Below are positions 1 to 8,531 of a stretch of 64,000 nucleotides of DNA, piece after piece (the stretch's first letter is position 1; every line of letters begins with the position of its first letter). This DNA comes from Candidatus Competibacteraceae bacterium. GTDB taxonomy: Bacteria > Pseudomonadota > Gammaproteobacteria > Competibacterales > Competibacteraceae. Where the stretch lies: the NCBI GenBank assembly GCA_003989065.1, contig RXIW01000002.1, positions 119,363-183,362 on the forward strand, read 5' to 3'. The translations under genes and the position numbers were made by a program. The notes under the pieces are model-generated. The model was given only the letters and a program-made list of their open reading frames with translations. It made no database searches and was not told the DNA's origin.

Positions 1-1304
1 CGGTCAATTTCATCGTCGATGCCATAGACCATATCGCCCATCAGGATGGGCTGGATGGGCAGTGCTTCCATCTGGTGGACCCCAACCCAAATCGGGTCGG
101 CGACATCCTGAACCTGTTCGCCCACGCCGCCCATGCGCCGGAAATGAGCTTGCGAGTCAATGCGCTCATGTTCGCCTTCATTCCGCGCAGCATCAAAACC
201 GCTCTGGCGCACTTCAAACCGGCCCGCCGCATCCGAGACCAGATCCTCAAGGATCTCGGCATGCCAGCGGACATCATGCGCTTCGTCAACTACCCCACCC
301 GCTTCGACTGCCGCGAAACGCTCAAGGCGCTCAAAGGCACCGATATCGCCGTGCCGCCGCTGGAAAGCTATGCTTGGCGGCTGTGGGATTACTGGGAACG
401 TCATCTCGATCCCGAGCTATTCATCGATCGTAGCCTGACCGGCGCGGTCAAGGACAAGATCGTGCTCATCACCGGTGCTTCGGCCGGTATCGGCAAGGCC
501 GCTGCCTGCAAGATCGCCGAGGCCGGCGCCAAGGTCCTCATCGTTGCCCGCACCGAAGAGAAGTTGCTGGAAACCCAGCAGGAAATCACTGCGCGCGGCG
601 GCACGGCGTTCATCTACACGGCCGATGTCTCCGATACCGCCTCTTGCGACCGGTTGATCCAGCAGGTGCTGGCCGATCATGGCGGCGTCGATATCCTGAT
701 CAACAACGCCGGCCGCTCCATCCGCCGGGCGATCGAAAATTCGCTCGATCGCTTCCACGACTACGAACGCACCATGCAGCTCAACTACTTCGGCGCGTTG
801 CGGCTGATCATGGGCTTCATTCCCGGCATGCTGCAAAAGAAGCGCGGCCATGTCATCAACATCTCCTCGATCGGGGTGCTCAGCAACGCACCGCGCTTCT
901 CGGCCTATGTTGCTTCCAAGGCGGCGCTGGACGCCTTCTCGCGCTGCGCGGTGGCCGAGTTCTCCGATAGCGGCATCGACTTCACCACCATCAACATGCC
1001 ATTGGTGCGCACCGAGATGATCGCGCCCACCAAGATCTACCAGCACGTGCCCACGCTCAGCCCGGAAGAGGCCGCCGACCTCATCGTGCAGGCCATCATC
1101 TACAAGCCCGAGCGCATCGCCACCCGGGTCGGCGTCTTCGCCCAGGTACTGCACGCCGTAGCGCCCAAGGTGTACGCCGTCATCATGAACACCGCCTTCC
1201 GGCTGTTCCCCGAATCGTCCGCTGCCAAGGGGCAACACGCCGAGCAGGAGCCCTCGCTGGAACAGATTTCCTTCGCCCAATTCACCCGCGGCATATACTG
1301 GTAA
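1..1304 (+). CDS. Fatty acyl-CoA reductase with C-terminal SDR domain (5' end outside window)
   Basis: The frame is open from base 3 with no stop to the window edge, so this is the 3' part of a longer gene. The first ~125 visible codons resemble the end of the male-sterility type acyl-CoA reductase domain. A complete short-chain dehydrogenase domain follows, with the nucleotide loop TGASAGIG, the NNAG motif, and a catalytic Ser with YVASK. This two-domain order is that of the ~660-residue bacterial fatty acyl-CoA reductases (Marinobacter type), which reduce acyl-CoA to fatty aldehyde and alcohol for wax-ester synthesis. A GTG at 75 could be mistaken for a start, but coding similarity continues upstream of it. 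Substrate and direction are inferred. Confidence 0.8.
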   Translation, partial: VNFIVDAIDHIAHQDGLDGQCFHLVDPNPNRVGDILNLFAHAAHAPEMSLRVNALMFAFIPRSIKTALAHFKPARRIRDQILKDLGMPADIMRFVNYPTRFDCRETLKALKGTDIAVPPLESYAWRLWDYWERHLDPELFIDRSLTGAVKDKIVLITGASAGIGKAAACKIAEAGAKVLIVARTEEKLLETQQEITARGGTAFIYTADVSDTASCDRLIQQVLADHGGVDILINNAGRSIRRAIENSLDRFHDYERTMQLNYFGALRLIMGFIPGMLQKKRGHVINISSIGVLSNAPRFSAYVASKAALDAFSRCAVAEFSDSGIDFTTINMPLVRTEMIAPTKIYQHVPTLSPEEAADLIVQAIIYKPERIATRVGVFAQVLHAVAPKVYAVIMNTAFRLFPESSAAKGQHAEQEPSLEQISFAQFTRGIYW

Positions 1305-1434
1305 GAAAAATGTAAACGGACCGGCTCGTGTGGTGTCATAGCGCCTTGGAATCTCCGCGCCCTGCTTCCAGGACGCTGCCCATGAACCGGTTCCAAACCC
1401 TTTTTCAACCTTGAATAGCCGCGAGATTAGCGCA

Positions 1435-1899
1435 ATGAAACTGAAAATCGGCGACCCCGCTCCCGTCTTCACCGCCACCACCACCGATGGCAATACCGTC
1501 AAGCTGTCCGACTATTTCGGCACCAAACTGGTGTTGTACTTCTATCCGATGGACGATACCCCTGGCTGCACCAAGCAGGCTTGCTCCCTGCGCAATCATC
1601 TCCAGGAAATCCAGGACAAGGGCGCAGCCGTCCTGGGCGTATCCACCCAGGATGTGGCGTCCCATCAGCATTTCACCGAAAAACACCAACTCAATTTTCC
1701 GCTGGTAGCCGATACCGATGGGAGTATCTCTCATGCCTATGGCGCCATGGGCGGCGGTGGACTGCTCAAGACCGCGCAGAGCCTGCTGGGGGTCGCCAGC
1801 CGCATCACCTTCATCATCGATGAGAGCGGCCATATCGCCCATATCATCGAAAAACCCGACTGCGACCACCATGCCGAGGAAGTCCTCACGCTTCTGTAA
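1435..1899 (+). CDS. bcp: Thioredoxin-dependent peroxiredoxin, BCP/PrxQ type
   Basis: 154-residue AhpC/TSA-family peroxidase that reduces hydrogen peroxide and organic or lipid hydroperoxides in the cytoplasm using thioredoxin. The peroxidatic Cys45 lies in DDTPGCT and the resolving Cys50 follows five residues later, the spacing typical of atypical two-Cys BCP enzymes. The ATG at 1435 gives the canonical MKLKIGDPAP N-terminus; an in-frame TTG at 1411 would add eight residues without family support. It lies 130 bases after the acyl-CoA reductase on the same strand and probably has its own promoter. A role in protecting lipids from peroxidation fits the neighbours but is inference. Confidence 0.93.
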   Translation: MKLKIGDPAPVFTATTTDGNTVKLSDYFGTKLVLYFYPMDDTPGCTKQACSLRNHLQEIQDKGAAVLGVSTQDVASHQHFTEKHQLNFPLVADTDGSISHAYGAMGGGGLLKTAQSLLGVASRITFIIDESGHIAHIIEKPDCDHHAEEVLTLL

Positions 1900-2268
1900 T
1901 GGCCAGATAAGCGTCCTCCTCTCCTCGACATCCGCTGCCAAACGCCGATCGCGCCGGAATTTCGCCTTGTTTATCCCCGATCGGCGCTAAAATTAGCGTT
2001 ATCGTTCCCTGGCATGACTAAAGTGACTTGATCTTGAAACAGTAGTGACATATCGTCTCCACTCATTCGAAGTCCAGGAGCACTCCACGCCATGCCATGT
2101 TACCCTTCCCAGAGCGTTGCCGAGGAGACCCAGCTGCATGCCCAGGCGCCATGCTTGTAACGTTTGTCGCTCTGCCGGCCGAGCGATCGACTGCCTGTTT
2201 CCGCCCTCCATCGTCTGCCCGCCATACGCCATCGGCAGGACACCCACCCAGACGATGGAGAACGGGAA
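1900..2268. other. Intergenic region between bcp and the PP2C gene
   Basis: 369 bases with no convincing gene. It holds a 9-bp inverted repeat (CGCCGATCG, then CGATCGGCG near 1978-1986 after a ~28-base loop), a small perfect hairpin at 1985-1998 (CGCTAA/TTAGCG), and a possible promoter at 2028-2056. Open frames run through the right half, but they have poor amino-acid composition and no ribosome binding site. The unusually long leader before the phosphatase gene could be regulatory. Confidence 0.5.
2028..2056 (+). promoter_or_regulatory. Possible sigma70 promoter for the phosphatase-kinase pair
   Basis: TTGATC at 2028-2033 and TATCGT at 2051-2056 are separated by 17 bases. The match is moderate, and the downstream leader to the GTG at 2269 would be about 205 bases. 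Confidence 0.3.
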
Positions 2269-3090
2269 GTGACTCCGCCACGGCCGAACATCTCCCCCAT
2301 CCAGTGGGAGCAGGGCGCCGCCAGCCAGTTGGGTGGCCGCCAGGAGCAACAGGACCGCTGTGGGATCTTCCCGGCGCCCGCTCAACATGGACTGCTGGTC
2401 ATTCTGGCCGATGGCATGGGCGGTCATCTCGATGGCGCTCTGGGTGCGCAAATCGTCATCGACGTTGCCGACGAATTTATCCAGAATTCGTCGGCAACGT
2501 TGCACACCGATCCCGCCGCAGCCCTCGACCAGCTGTGCCGTCAGATCCACGACACCATCAACGACCGCTCGGAAACCGCTCGCAGCACAGCCGTGCTGGC
2601 CTGGCTCCATCAAAATCGGGTCCACTGGCTGAACATCGGCGACAGCCGGCTATACCACTTTCGCCGTGGCCGGCGGCTGATGCGCACCCGTGATCATTCC
2701 GCCGTGCAACTGCTAATGGACCTGGGTGAGATCGACGAAACCCAAATGGCCACCCATCCAGCGCAAAACCGGCTCTATCGCTGTCTCGGCGGCGAGGATT
2801 CGCCCAAACCCGACATGGGCCATTTCGCGATCCAGAACGGAGACCTGCTGGCGCTGTGCTCGGACGGGATCTGGGAGCACATCACCGAAACCGAGTTCTG
2901 GACCGCCACGCTGGATCACGGTCCGGCCACCGCCGCCCGGCTGTTGACCGAGCAGGCCGTACAACGAGGCGGCTCGACCGCCGACAACGCCACTCTGGTT
3001 CTCCTTCGCGCAGGCGCGGACACCGCTGGCGATCCACCTGGCTGGTTCCAGCGGTTCATGGGGGGACTGACGTCCCTGTTCAGCCGCTGA
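2269..3090 (+). CDS. PP2C-family serine/threonine protein phosphatase
   Basis: 273-residue metal-dependent phosphatase. Metal-binding motifs in order are the Asp29 region (GRQEQQD), ADGMGG with Asp48, GDSR, CSDGIW and ADNAT, which together form the bacterial PppA/Stp1-type two-metal centre. The GTG at 2269 is chosen because GGAG sits eight bases upstream and the fold begins directly after it; a longer frame upstream has low-complexity composition. There is no signal peptide or membrane span, so it should be cytoplasmic. It sits 73 bases before a Ser/Thr kinase on the same strand, and opposing kinase/phosphatase pairs commonly control one target. The substrate is unknown; the kinase itself is the first candidate. 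Confidence 0.9.
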   Translation: MTPPRPNISPIQWEQGAASQLGGRQEQQDRCGIFPAPAQHGLLVILADGMGGHLDGALGAQIVIDVADEFIQNSSATLHTDPAAALDQLCRQIHDTINDRSETARSTAVLAWLHQNRVHWLNIGDSRLYHFRRGRRLMRTRDHSAVQLLMDLGEIDETQMATHPAQNRLYRCLGGEDSPKPDMGHFAIQNGDLLALCSDGIWEHITETEFWTATLDHGPATAARLLTEQAVQRGGSTADNATLVLLRAGADTAGDPPGWFQRFMGGLTSLFSR

Positions 3091-3163
3091 CGCCGCCAGA
3101 GACCTCTCTTCGCCCTCCCGACCCTCCGCGCCCTCGCCCTCCGACGAAGAATAAGGAAGCTCG

Positions 3164-5824
3164 ATGTCCGAAGAAACCAATGCGCTACCCACGGGATACA
3201 ACCTGCATCGTTACCAGATCAGGGGGGTACTGGGCGCCGGTGGTTTCGGCATCACCTATCGGGCGCTGCACGAAGCGCTGGAGAACGAGGTCGCAATCAA
3301 GGAATATTTCCCGGCCGAATGGGCCTATCGCGACCATAACGGCACGGCGGTACGCGCCAATGCCCAGGGCCAGGTGCCCGCCAGGGCCGGCGAACCCCCC
3401 TGTTACGAATGGGGCCTGCAACGGTTCCTTGACGAAGCCAAGATTCTGGTCCAGATCAATCATCCCGGCGTGGTGCGGGTACGGGACTACTTCACCGCCA
3501 ACGGCAGCGCCTACATCGTCATGGAGTACGAAGAAGGCATGTCCCTGAGCGCCGCGCTGCAACAGGGCGGCATCCTGCCCGAGCAGGAGCTGCACCGCCT
3601 GTTGAACGATGTGCTGCCGGCCCTGGAAACCGTCCACAGCCAGGGTTATCTGCATCGCGACATCAAACCCAGCAATCTTTATCTCCGCAGCCGCGACAGC
3701 CACACCATGCTGATCGACTTCGGCGCCGCCCGTCAGGCTCTGGGGCGCCGCACTCGCAGCGTCACCAGCGTGGTGACACCGGGCTATTCGCCCATCGAAC
3801 AATATGTCACGGTCGGTGAGGACTACGGTCCGTGGACCGACATCTACGCCCTGGGAGCGGTGCTGTACCGCTGCATCACCGGCGCGCCACCGGTGGAGGC
3901 CCCGGGTCGAGTGCTCAAGGATCCGGTACAGCCTGCGGTCGAAGCCGGCGCCGGCCTGTATTCGCGCGGACTGCTGGAAGTCGTCGATCAGGCGCTGGCC
4001 GTTCGTCCCGAAGAGCGCTACAAGACCATCGCCGCCATGCGCGATGCGCTGTCGGCGGTCGCCGCCGCGAACAAGGCCGCGGATTTCTCCCAGGTGCCAG
4101 TCATCAAACCCGAGTTGCTGGAGCTACCGACCTCGAATCCGGTCCGGCGACTGGAGCTGGCGCCGGCTGGCACGGAATTGTCGGCGCCGTCCATCCAGAT
4201 CGATCGGGCCTACAATGACGCCAAGCCACCGGATCGCTCTTCCCAGCAAACCGTCGATCCCTTCCAGCGTGGAGCGCATGCTCCCCCGGCCAAAGCGCCT
4301 GTATCTCCCGCCGACGATCATCGGGCCGGCATCATCACCCTCGACGCGCTCACCCCGAAATCGCCCGCAACCCCTACTTCGTCCCAGCCTTCCACGGATT
4401 CCGATCTCTCTCTGCCGATGCTGGAAAACATCTGGGAGAATCTGGACGCCGATGCGCTGAAGACCACCCCTCCTTCGTCCGAAACCACCGCCAAACCGAA
4501 AACACCGCAGGACTCGTCGCCCACGCTGCTCAAGCGGTCGGCAGGGTCGGCGGTCGAGCATCTGAAAAAGGCGGCCACGGTCCGGCGGGAAAGTAATTCC
4601 GTCCTCCTCGGGGCAGCGGAAGCGACGCCTGCCGCTTCGCTCCCGATCAATCGGGGCGAATTCAGCACTCCGCAGCAACGGGACGCCTCCTCCCGATCGC
4701 TGGCGATCCTGCCCAACCCCGGGCCTCGCGTCATCAACTGGACCCGAATCCTGCTGGCCGTTTTCATCATTACCGGTCTATCCGGGGCCAGTCTGCTCGG
4801 CTACGAGTATTACCAAAGCCTGGACGAGGAGCGGCAACGCGAGGCGGCTGCCGCGCAACACCGGCGCGCGGAAGAAGCGGCCCGCCGGGCTCAGGAAGAA
4901 TCGCAACAGCGCGAAGAAACCCTCAACGATTATATCGCCCAGACCCGCAAGGCCATGACCAACAAGGAATTGGAGCTGGCCCAGTTGTATCTGGACCGGG
5001 CCGCCGCCATCAATCCCAACCATCCGACGGTGACTGCCGCCCGCGCCGATCTACTGGCGATGCAACACCCGGAATCGGTCACCAAAACCCGTACCGACAA
5101 CACCACCGGCATGGAGCTCAATTGGGTCGAGGGCAGCTGCTTCAACATGGGCAGCCCGGTCAGCGAACGGGATCATGGCAACGACGAATCATCCCATCAG
5201 GTCTGCGTCAAGGGATTCTGGATCGGCAAGACCGAGGTCACCAACGGCCAGTATCGCCGCTTCAAACCCAACCACGACAGCGGCAACCTGCAGGGACGCC
5301 CGCTCAACGGAGACACCCAGCCAGCGGTCAATCTCAACTGGGGCGACGCCAACGCCTTCGCCGAATGGCTGTCGTTCGAAGCCAACAAACGCTTCCGTCT
5401 ACCCACCGAAGCCGAGTGGGAATACGCCGCTCGCGCCGGCACGTCCACCCGCTACTACTGGGGCAACGACATCGATCCCCGCTACGCCAACTTCTCCGAC
5501 CGTAACGATCCAACCGGCGCCGCCATCAGCAATCTGGACGACGGCCAGGCCATCACCGCCCCGGTTGGTCACTATCTACCCAATACCCTGGGCTTGCACG
5601 ACATGGCCGGCAACGTCTGGGAATGGACCTGTTCGGAATACAACCCGAATTACGGCCGCTCGGAACAGCAATGTTCGACCCGGCGATCCAACGAGAGCCA
5701 GCGGGTCGTGCGCGGCGGGGCCTGGAACAGCGGTCCCGGCGATTTGCGCTCGGCCAAACGGCTTCCCCAGAAACCCGATCAACGCAACCCCACGACCGGG
5801 TTCCGAGTGATCATGGAAGAATAG
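3164..5824 (+). CDS. Transmembrane Ser/Thr protein kinase with C-terminal FGE-sulfatase (SUMF1-like) domain
   Basis: 886 residues. The kinase domain (about 17-300) shows the glycine loop GVLGAGGFG (21-29), Lys46 in VAIKE, His-Arg-Asp at 164-166, Asp-Phe-Gly at 185-187 and a GYSPIEQ activation segment, so catalysis looks intact. A Pro/Ser/Thr-rich linker leads to one membrane span (about 529-547), a Glu/Arg/Ala-rich coiled coil (about 555-590), a short TPR-like stretch, then an FGE-sulfatase domain (about 648-886) with FNMGS, RLPTEAEWEYA, GNVWEWT and VVRGGAW. The kinase should face the cytoplasm and the FGE-like domain the periplasm. A clear AAGGA precedes the ATG. The FGE-like part may only sense or bind a ligand. 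Confidence 0.92.
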   Translation: MSEETNALPTGYNLHRYQIRGVLGAGGFGITYRALHEALENEVAIKEYFPAEWAYRDHNGTAVRANAQGQVPARAGEPPCYEWGLQRFLDEAKILVQINHPGVVRVRDYFTANGSAYIVMEYEEGMSLSAALQQGGILPEQELHRLLNDVLPALETVHSQGYLHRDIKPSNLYLRSRDSHTMLIDFGAARQALGRRTRSVTSVVTPGYSPIEQYVTVGEDYGPWTDIYALGAVLYRCITGAPPVEAPGRVLKDPVQPAVEAGAGLYSRGLLEVVDQALAVRPEERYKTIAAMRDALSAVAAANKAADFSQVPVIKPELLELPTSNPVRRLELAPAGTELSAPSIQIDRAYNDAKPPDRSSQQTVDPFQRGAHAPPAKAPVSPADDHRAGIITLDALTPKSPATPTSSQPSTDSDLSLPMLENIWENLDADALKTTPPSSETTAKPKTPQDSSPTLLKRSAGSAVEHLKKAATVRRESNSVLLGAAEATPAASLPINRGEFSTPQQRDASSRSLAILPNPGPRVINWTRILLAVFIITGLSGASLLGYEYYQSLDEERQREAAAAQHRRAEEAARRAQEESQQREETLNDYIAQTRKAMTNKELELAQLYLDRAAAINPNHPTVTAARADLLAMQHPESVTKTRTDNTTGMELNWVEGSCFNMGSPVSERDHGNDESSHQVCVKGFWIGKTEVTNGQYRRFKPNHDSGNLQGRPLNGDTQPAVNLNWGDANAFAEWLSFEANKRFRLPTEAEWEYAARAGTSTRYYWGNDIDPRYANFSDRNDPTGAAISNLDDGQAITAPVGHYLPNTLGLHDMAGNVWEWTCSEYNPNYGRSEQQCSTRRSNESQRVVRGGAWNSGPGDLRSAKRLPQKPDQRNPTTGFRVIMEE

Positions 5825-5833
5825 GGGCAGCCG

Positions 5834-5858
5834 TCCGGCGACGGCGCGCATCGCCGGA
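5834..5858. terminator. Hairpin between convergent genes
   Basis: 8-bp perfect stem TCCGGCGA/TCGCCGGA with a 9-base loop, lying between the kinase stop and the MaoC gene stop. It could stop transcription from both sides, but neither side has a run of T. Confidence 0.4.
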
Positions 5859-5865
5859 GCGCAGC

Positions 5866-6333
5866 TCAAGCCTGGGCCGGCGCGGGGCGACGACTCACCA
5901 TGAAGGTGGCGCTGCCCTCGACCACGACCGTTTCTCCCACCGTGCAGATGGTCTGCATGATGACCCGGCGGCGATCGGGAATGATTTCCTTGATGGTACA
6001 GACCGCGGTGACGGTATCGCCGATGCGCACCGGGGCCGTGAAGCGCAGTTGCTGATCGACATACACTGCGCCCGGTCCGGGCAGGCGGGTGCCCGCCACG
6101 CAGGAAATCAGCCCGGCGCAGAACATGCCATGGGCGATGCGGCCCTTGAACCGCGTCTGCGCGGCAAAGACCTCGTTGCAATGGATCGGATTGTTATCGC
6201 CGGTCAAGCCCGCGAACATCACCACATCGGTTTCGGTCACGGTCTTGGCATGGGAAGCGGACATGCCCACCGAGAGGTCTTCGAGGAAATAGCCGTGCAG
6301 GGTATCGTTATATCCTTCGTGCGTAGGGTACAT
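5866..6333 (-). CDS. MaoC-like (R)-specific enoyl-CoA hydratase
   Basis: 155-residue single hot-dog-fold protein. The hydratase-2 motif is clear: GLTGDNNPIH supplies the catalytic Asp and His and is followed by GRIAHGM. PhaJ-type members convert trans-2-enoyl-CoA to (R)-3-hydroxyacyl-CoA, feeding polyhydroxyalkanoate synthesis from beta-oxidation; others act in various acyl-CoA pathways. The ATG at 6333 is preceded by GGAGAG at good distance, so it is preferred to the TTG at 6345. It lies 87 bases downstream of the AcuI-like reductase on the same strand and may be cotranscribed. The exact substrate cannot be read from the sequence. Confidence 0.85.
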   Translation of the reverse strand: MYPTHEGYNDTLHGYFLEDLSVGMSASHAKTVTETDVVMFAGLTGDNNPIHCNEVFAAQTRFKGRIAHGMFCAGLISCVAGTRLPGPGAVYVDQQLRFTAPVRIGDTVTAVCTIKEIIPDRRRVIMQTICTVGETVVVEGSATFMVSRRPAPAQA

Positions 6334-6420
6334 GAGTCTCTCCAATCGGTTTTATAGATATTCGGGGTCGTGTTGCGAACAGCCTGCAACGCGGCGGCAT
6401 AGCCTACACGAATTTCACGT

Positions 6421-7440
6421 TCAGTGGCCGGCGTGGCCGGCATTCGGATCGATCACCACCCGCCCGCGCACCTGACCGGCCAGAATCGCTTCCGCTAGGC
6501 GCGGCGTCTCAGCCAACGGCACGACTTGCGTCATCCGCTCCAGCTGTGCAGCCGGCAAATCCTGCGCCAGTCGGCTCCAGGCAATCCGGCGCTGCTCCAG
6601 CGGGCACGCTACCGAATCCACCCCCAACAGTTTCACGCCCCGCAGGATGAAGGGCATGACGGTGGTCGGCAGGTCGACGCCGCCGGCCAAGCCGCAGGCC
6701 GCCACCGCACCGCTGTAATCGGTTTCCGCCAGAGCCCGCGCCAACACCCGGCCGCCCACCGTGTCCACCACGCCCGACCAGAGTTGGGTTTCCAACGGTC
6801 GGCAGGGCTGATTCATGACCTCGCGGGCGATGAACGCCGTCGCCCCCAGTTCGCGCAGATACGCCTCGTTCTCCGGCCGACCGGTCACGGCGGTGACTTG
6901 ATAGCCGAGATGAGCCAGCAACGCCACCGCCACGCTGCCAACCCCGCCGCTGGCGCCGGTCACCAGCACCGGCTTATCGGCGTTCGGCGTGACCGCGGCC
7001 TGTTCCAGCGCCAGCACGCACAGCATGGCGGTGAAACCGGCAGTCCCGATGGCCATGGCCCGGCGGCTGTCGAGCGTGTCCGGCAACGGCGTCAGCCAGC
7101 CGGCCTTGACCCGCGCCCGCTGGGTATAACCGCCCCAATAGCGCTCGCCGACTCCCCAGCCGGTCAACACCACCCGGTCACCGGGCCGGTAGGCTGGCGC
7201 AGCCGACTCCAACACCGTTCCGGCTAGATCAATACCCGGCACCATCGGAAATTGCCGCACGATCTTGCCCTTGCCGGTCACGGCCAGACCGTCCTTGTAG
7301 TTGAGCGAGGAATATTCCACCGCCACCAACACCTCACCGGCCGGGAGATCGGCCTCGGTCAGGGTCTGCATTTCGGCGACGGTCCGGCCGTCGCGCTGGT
7401 TCAATACCAAAGCCTGGAAAGTCGTCGTGGAGTCGCTCAT
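6421..7440 (-). CDS. YhdH/AcuI-family NADPH-dependent enoyl-CoA (acrylyl-CoA) reductase
   Basis: 339-residue zinc-free medium-chain dehydrogenase/reductase. Family marks are SSLNYKDGLA near the N-terminus, the PGIDLAGTV stretch and the NADP-binding loop VTGASGGVGS. Characterised AcuI enzymes reduce acryloyl-CoA to propionyl-CoA, while E. coli YhdH is less defined and was long called a quinone oxidoreductase. The ATG at 7440 is preferred; an ATG at 7467 would add nine residues outside the family consensus. It is divergent from etfB across about 320 bases. Work on acryloyl-CoA from propionate or similar acids is possible, but a general detoxifying role is equally likely. Confidence 0.88.
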   Translation of the reverse strand: MSDSTTTFQALVLNQRDGRTVAEMQTLTEADLPAGEVLVAVEYSSLNYKDGLAVTGKGKIVRQFPMVPGIDLAGTVLESAAPAYRPGDRVVLTGWGVGERYWGGYTQRARVKAGWLTPLPDTLDSRRAMAIGTAGFTAMLCVLALEQAAVTPNADKPVLVTGASGGVGSVAVALLAHLGYQVTAVTGRPENEAYLRELGATAFIAREVMNQPCRPLETQLWSGVVDTVGGRVLARALAETDYSGAVAACGLAGGVDLPTTVMPFILRGVKLLGVDSVACPLEQRRIAWSRLAQDLPAAQLERMTQVVPLAETPRLAEAILAGQVRGRVVIDPNAGHAGH

Positions 7441-7763
7441 ATCGCCTGCACCTTTCGATTGAATCATGGTGATCGTAGTTGCAAAATTGCAGCATCGAAC
7501 CTGTCCTCAGCCAGGTCGAAACTCTAGCCAATAAGGCATTGCATCGTCGAGAGGGACTAAATACCATAACTTAACAAGGTTTAAAGCAGTCGTTTCGCGA
7601 CCTGGAACTTCCTCGAACTTGCTAGCTATCAGCCGGCCATCTCTGCCGAACCGAACGATTCGAACAGCGTGATCTCCCCAAAGCCGGGTTCGACTTTCGT
7701 CTGGTCGCGCGTCTCCCATCAAAAATCACGACAAAACACTATCCATCTCAACGAAGGTGAACG
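7441..7763. other. Divergent intergenic region upstream of etfB
   Basis: 323 bases between two divergent genes, locally AT-rich around 7550-7600. It must hold the promoters of the AcuI-like gene and of etfBA. I could not identify convincing -35/-10 pairs; the only frame in it is the weak minus-strand candidate at 7507-7719. Confidence 0.4.
7507..7719 (-). CDS. Possible small hypothetical protein
   Basis: An open frame of about 70 codons in the gap between the AcuI-like gene and etfB. The predicted product is plausible for a soluble protein (aromatic residues, mixed charge, a WLEFRPG end), but I recognise no family. Its right half is clearly more AT-rich than the neighbours and uses codons such as TTA, GTT and CTT that they avoid. 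No ribosome binding site precedes the ATG at 7719. It could be a foreign remnant or a chance frame in the etfB promoter region. Confidence 0.25.
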   Translation of the reverse strand: MGDARPDESRTRLWGDHAVRIVRFGRDGRLIASKFEEVPGRETTALNLVKLWYLVPLDDAMPYWLEFRPG

Positions 7764-8513
7764 ATGAAAATTCTAGTCGCCGTAAAGCGGGTCGTTGACT
7801 ACAACGTCAAAGTTCGGGCGAAAGCAGACGGGACTGGCGTGGAAACCGCCAACGTCAAGATGTCGATGAATCCATTCGACGAAATCGCCGTGGAAGAAGC
7901 GGTGCGCCTGCAAGAGGCGGGCAAGGCCAAGGAAATCGTAGCGGTATCGCTGGGTGTCGCCGCCTGCCAGGACACCATCCGCACCGCTCTGGCGATGGGC
8001 GCCGACCGCGGCGTTCTGGTGGAAACCGACGCCGAGCTGCAACCGCTGGCCGTCGCCAAGCTGCTCAAGGCCGTGGCCGACCAGGAAAAGCCCGATCTGA
8101 TCATCCTGGGCAAACAGGCGATCGATGACGACGCCAACCAGACCGGGCAGATGCTGGCCGCGTTGTTGGGTTGGGCGCAGGGCACTTTCGCCTCCAAGCT
8201 CGAATTCGTGGCCGACGCGCTCAACGTCACCCGCGAGGTCGACGGCGGCCTGGAAACCGTGGCGCTGAAACTGCCTGCCGTGATCACTGCGGACCTGCGT
8301 CTGAACGAGCCGCGTTTCGTCAAGCTGCCCAACATCATGAAGGCCAAGAAGAAACCGCTGGCAGTGCTGAAGCCGACCGATCTGGGCGTGGACGTGACCC
8401 CGCGACTGGTCACCCTCAAGGTGCAGGAGCCGCCCAAGCGCCAGGCTGGCGTCAAGGTCGACTCCGTCACCACTCTGGTCGACAAGCTCCACAACGAAGC
8501 CCACGTCATCTAA
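7764..8513 (+). CDS. etfB: Electron transfer flavoprotein subunit beta
   Basis: 249 residues, the normal length. It begins [14 protein letters not shown] and carries the family segment with [13 protein letters not shown] and NQTGQ, followed by the [12 protein letters not shown] region near the C-terminus. EtfB binds AMP and pairs with EtfA, which holds FAD; the dimer takes electrons from acyl-CoA dehydrogenases and passes them to ETF-ubiquinone oxidoreductase in the membrane. GAAGGTGA precedes the ATG. etfA follows after 18 bases and an acyl-CoA dehydrogenase lies further downstream, so this is a beta-oxidation electron-transfer unit. The oxidoreductase itself is not in the window. Confidence 0.96.
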   Translation: MKILVAVKRVVDYNVKVRAKADGTGVETANVKMSMNPFDEIAVEEAVRLQEAGKAKEIVAVSLGVAACQDTIRTALAMGADRGVLVETDAELQPLAVAKLLKAVADQEKPDLIILGKQAIDDDANQTGQMLAALLGWAQGTFASKLEFVADALNVTREVDGGLETVALKLPAVITADLRLNEPRFVKLPNIMKAKKKPLAVLKPTDLGVDVTPRLVTLKVQEPPKRQAGVKVDSVTTLVDKLHNEAHVI

Positions 8514-8531
8514 CGCTTGCGGGAACCGAAC

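Noticed and set aside
1900..2268. tRNA or small structured RNA in the bcp-PP2C gap
   Set aside because: The inverted repeats do not form a cloverleaf and no anticodon arm or TTCGA-type T-loop in proper spacing is present.
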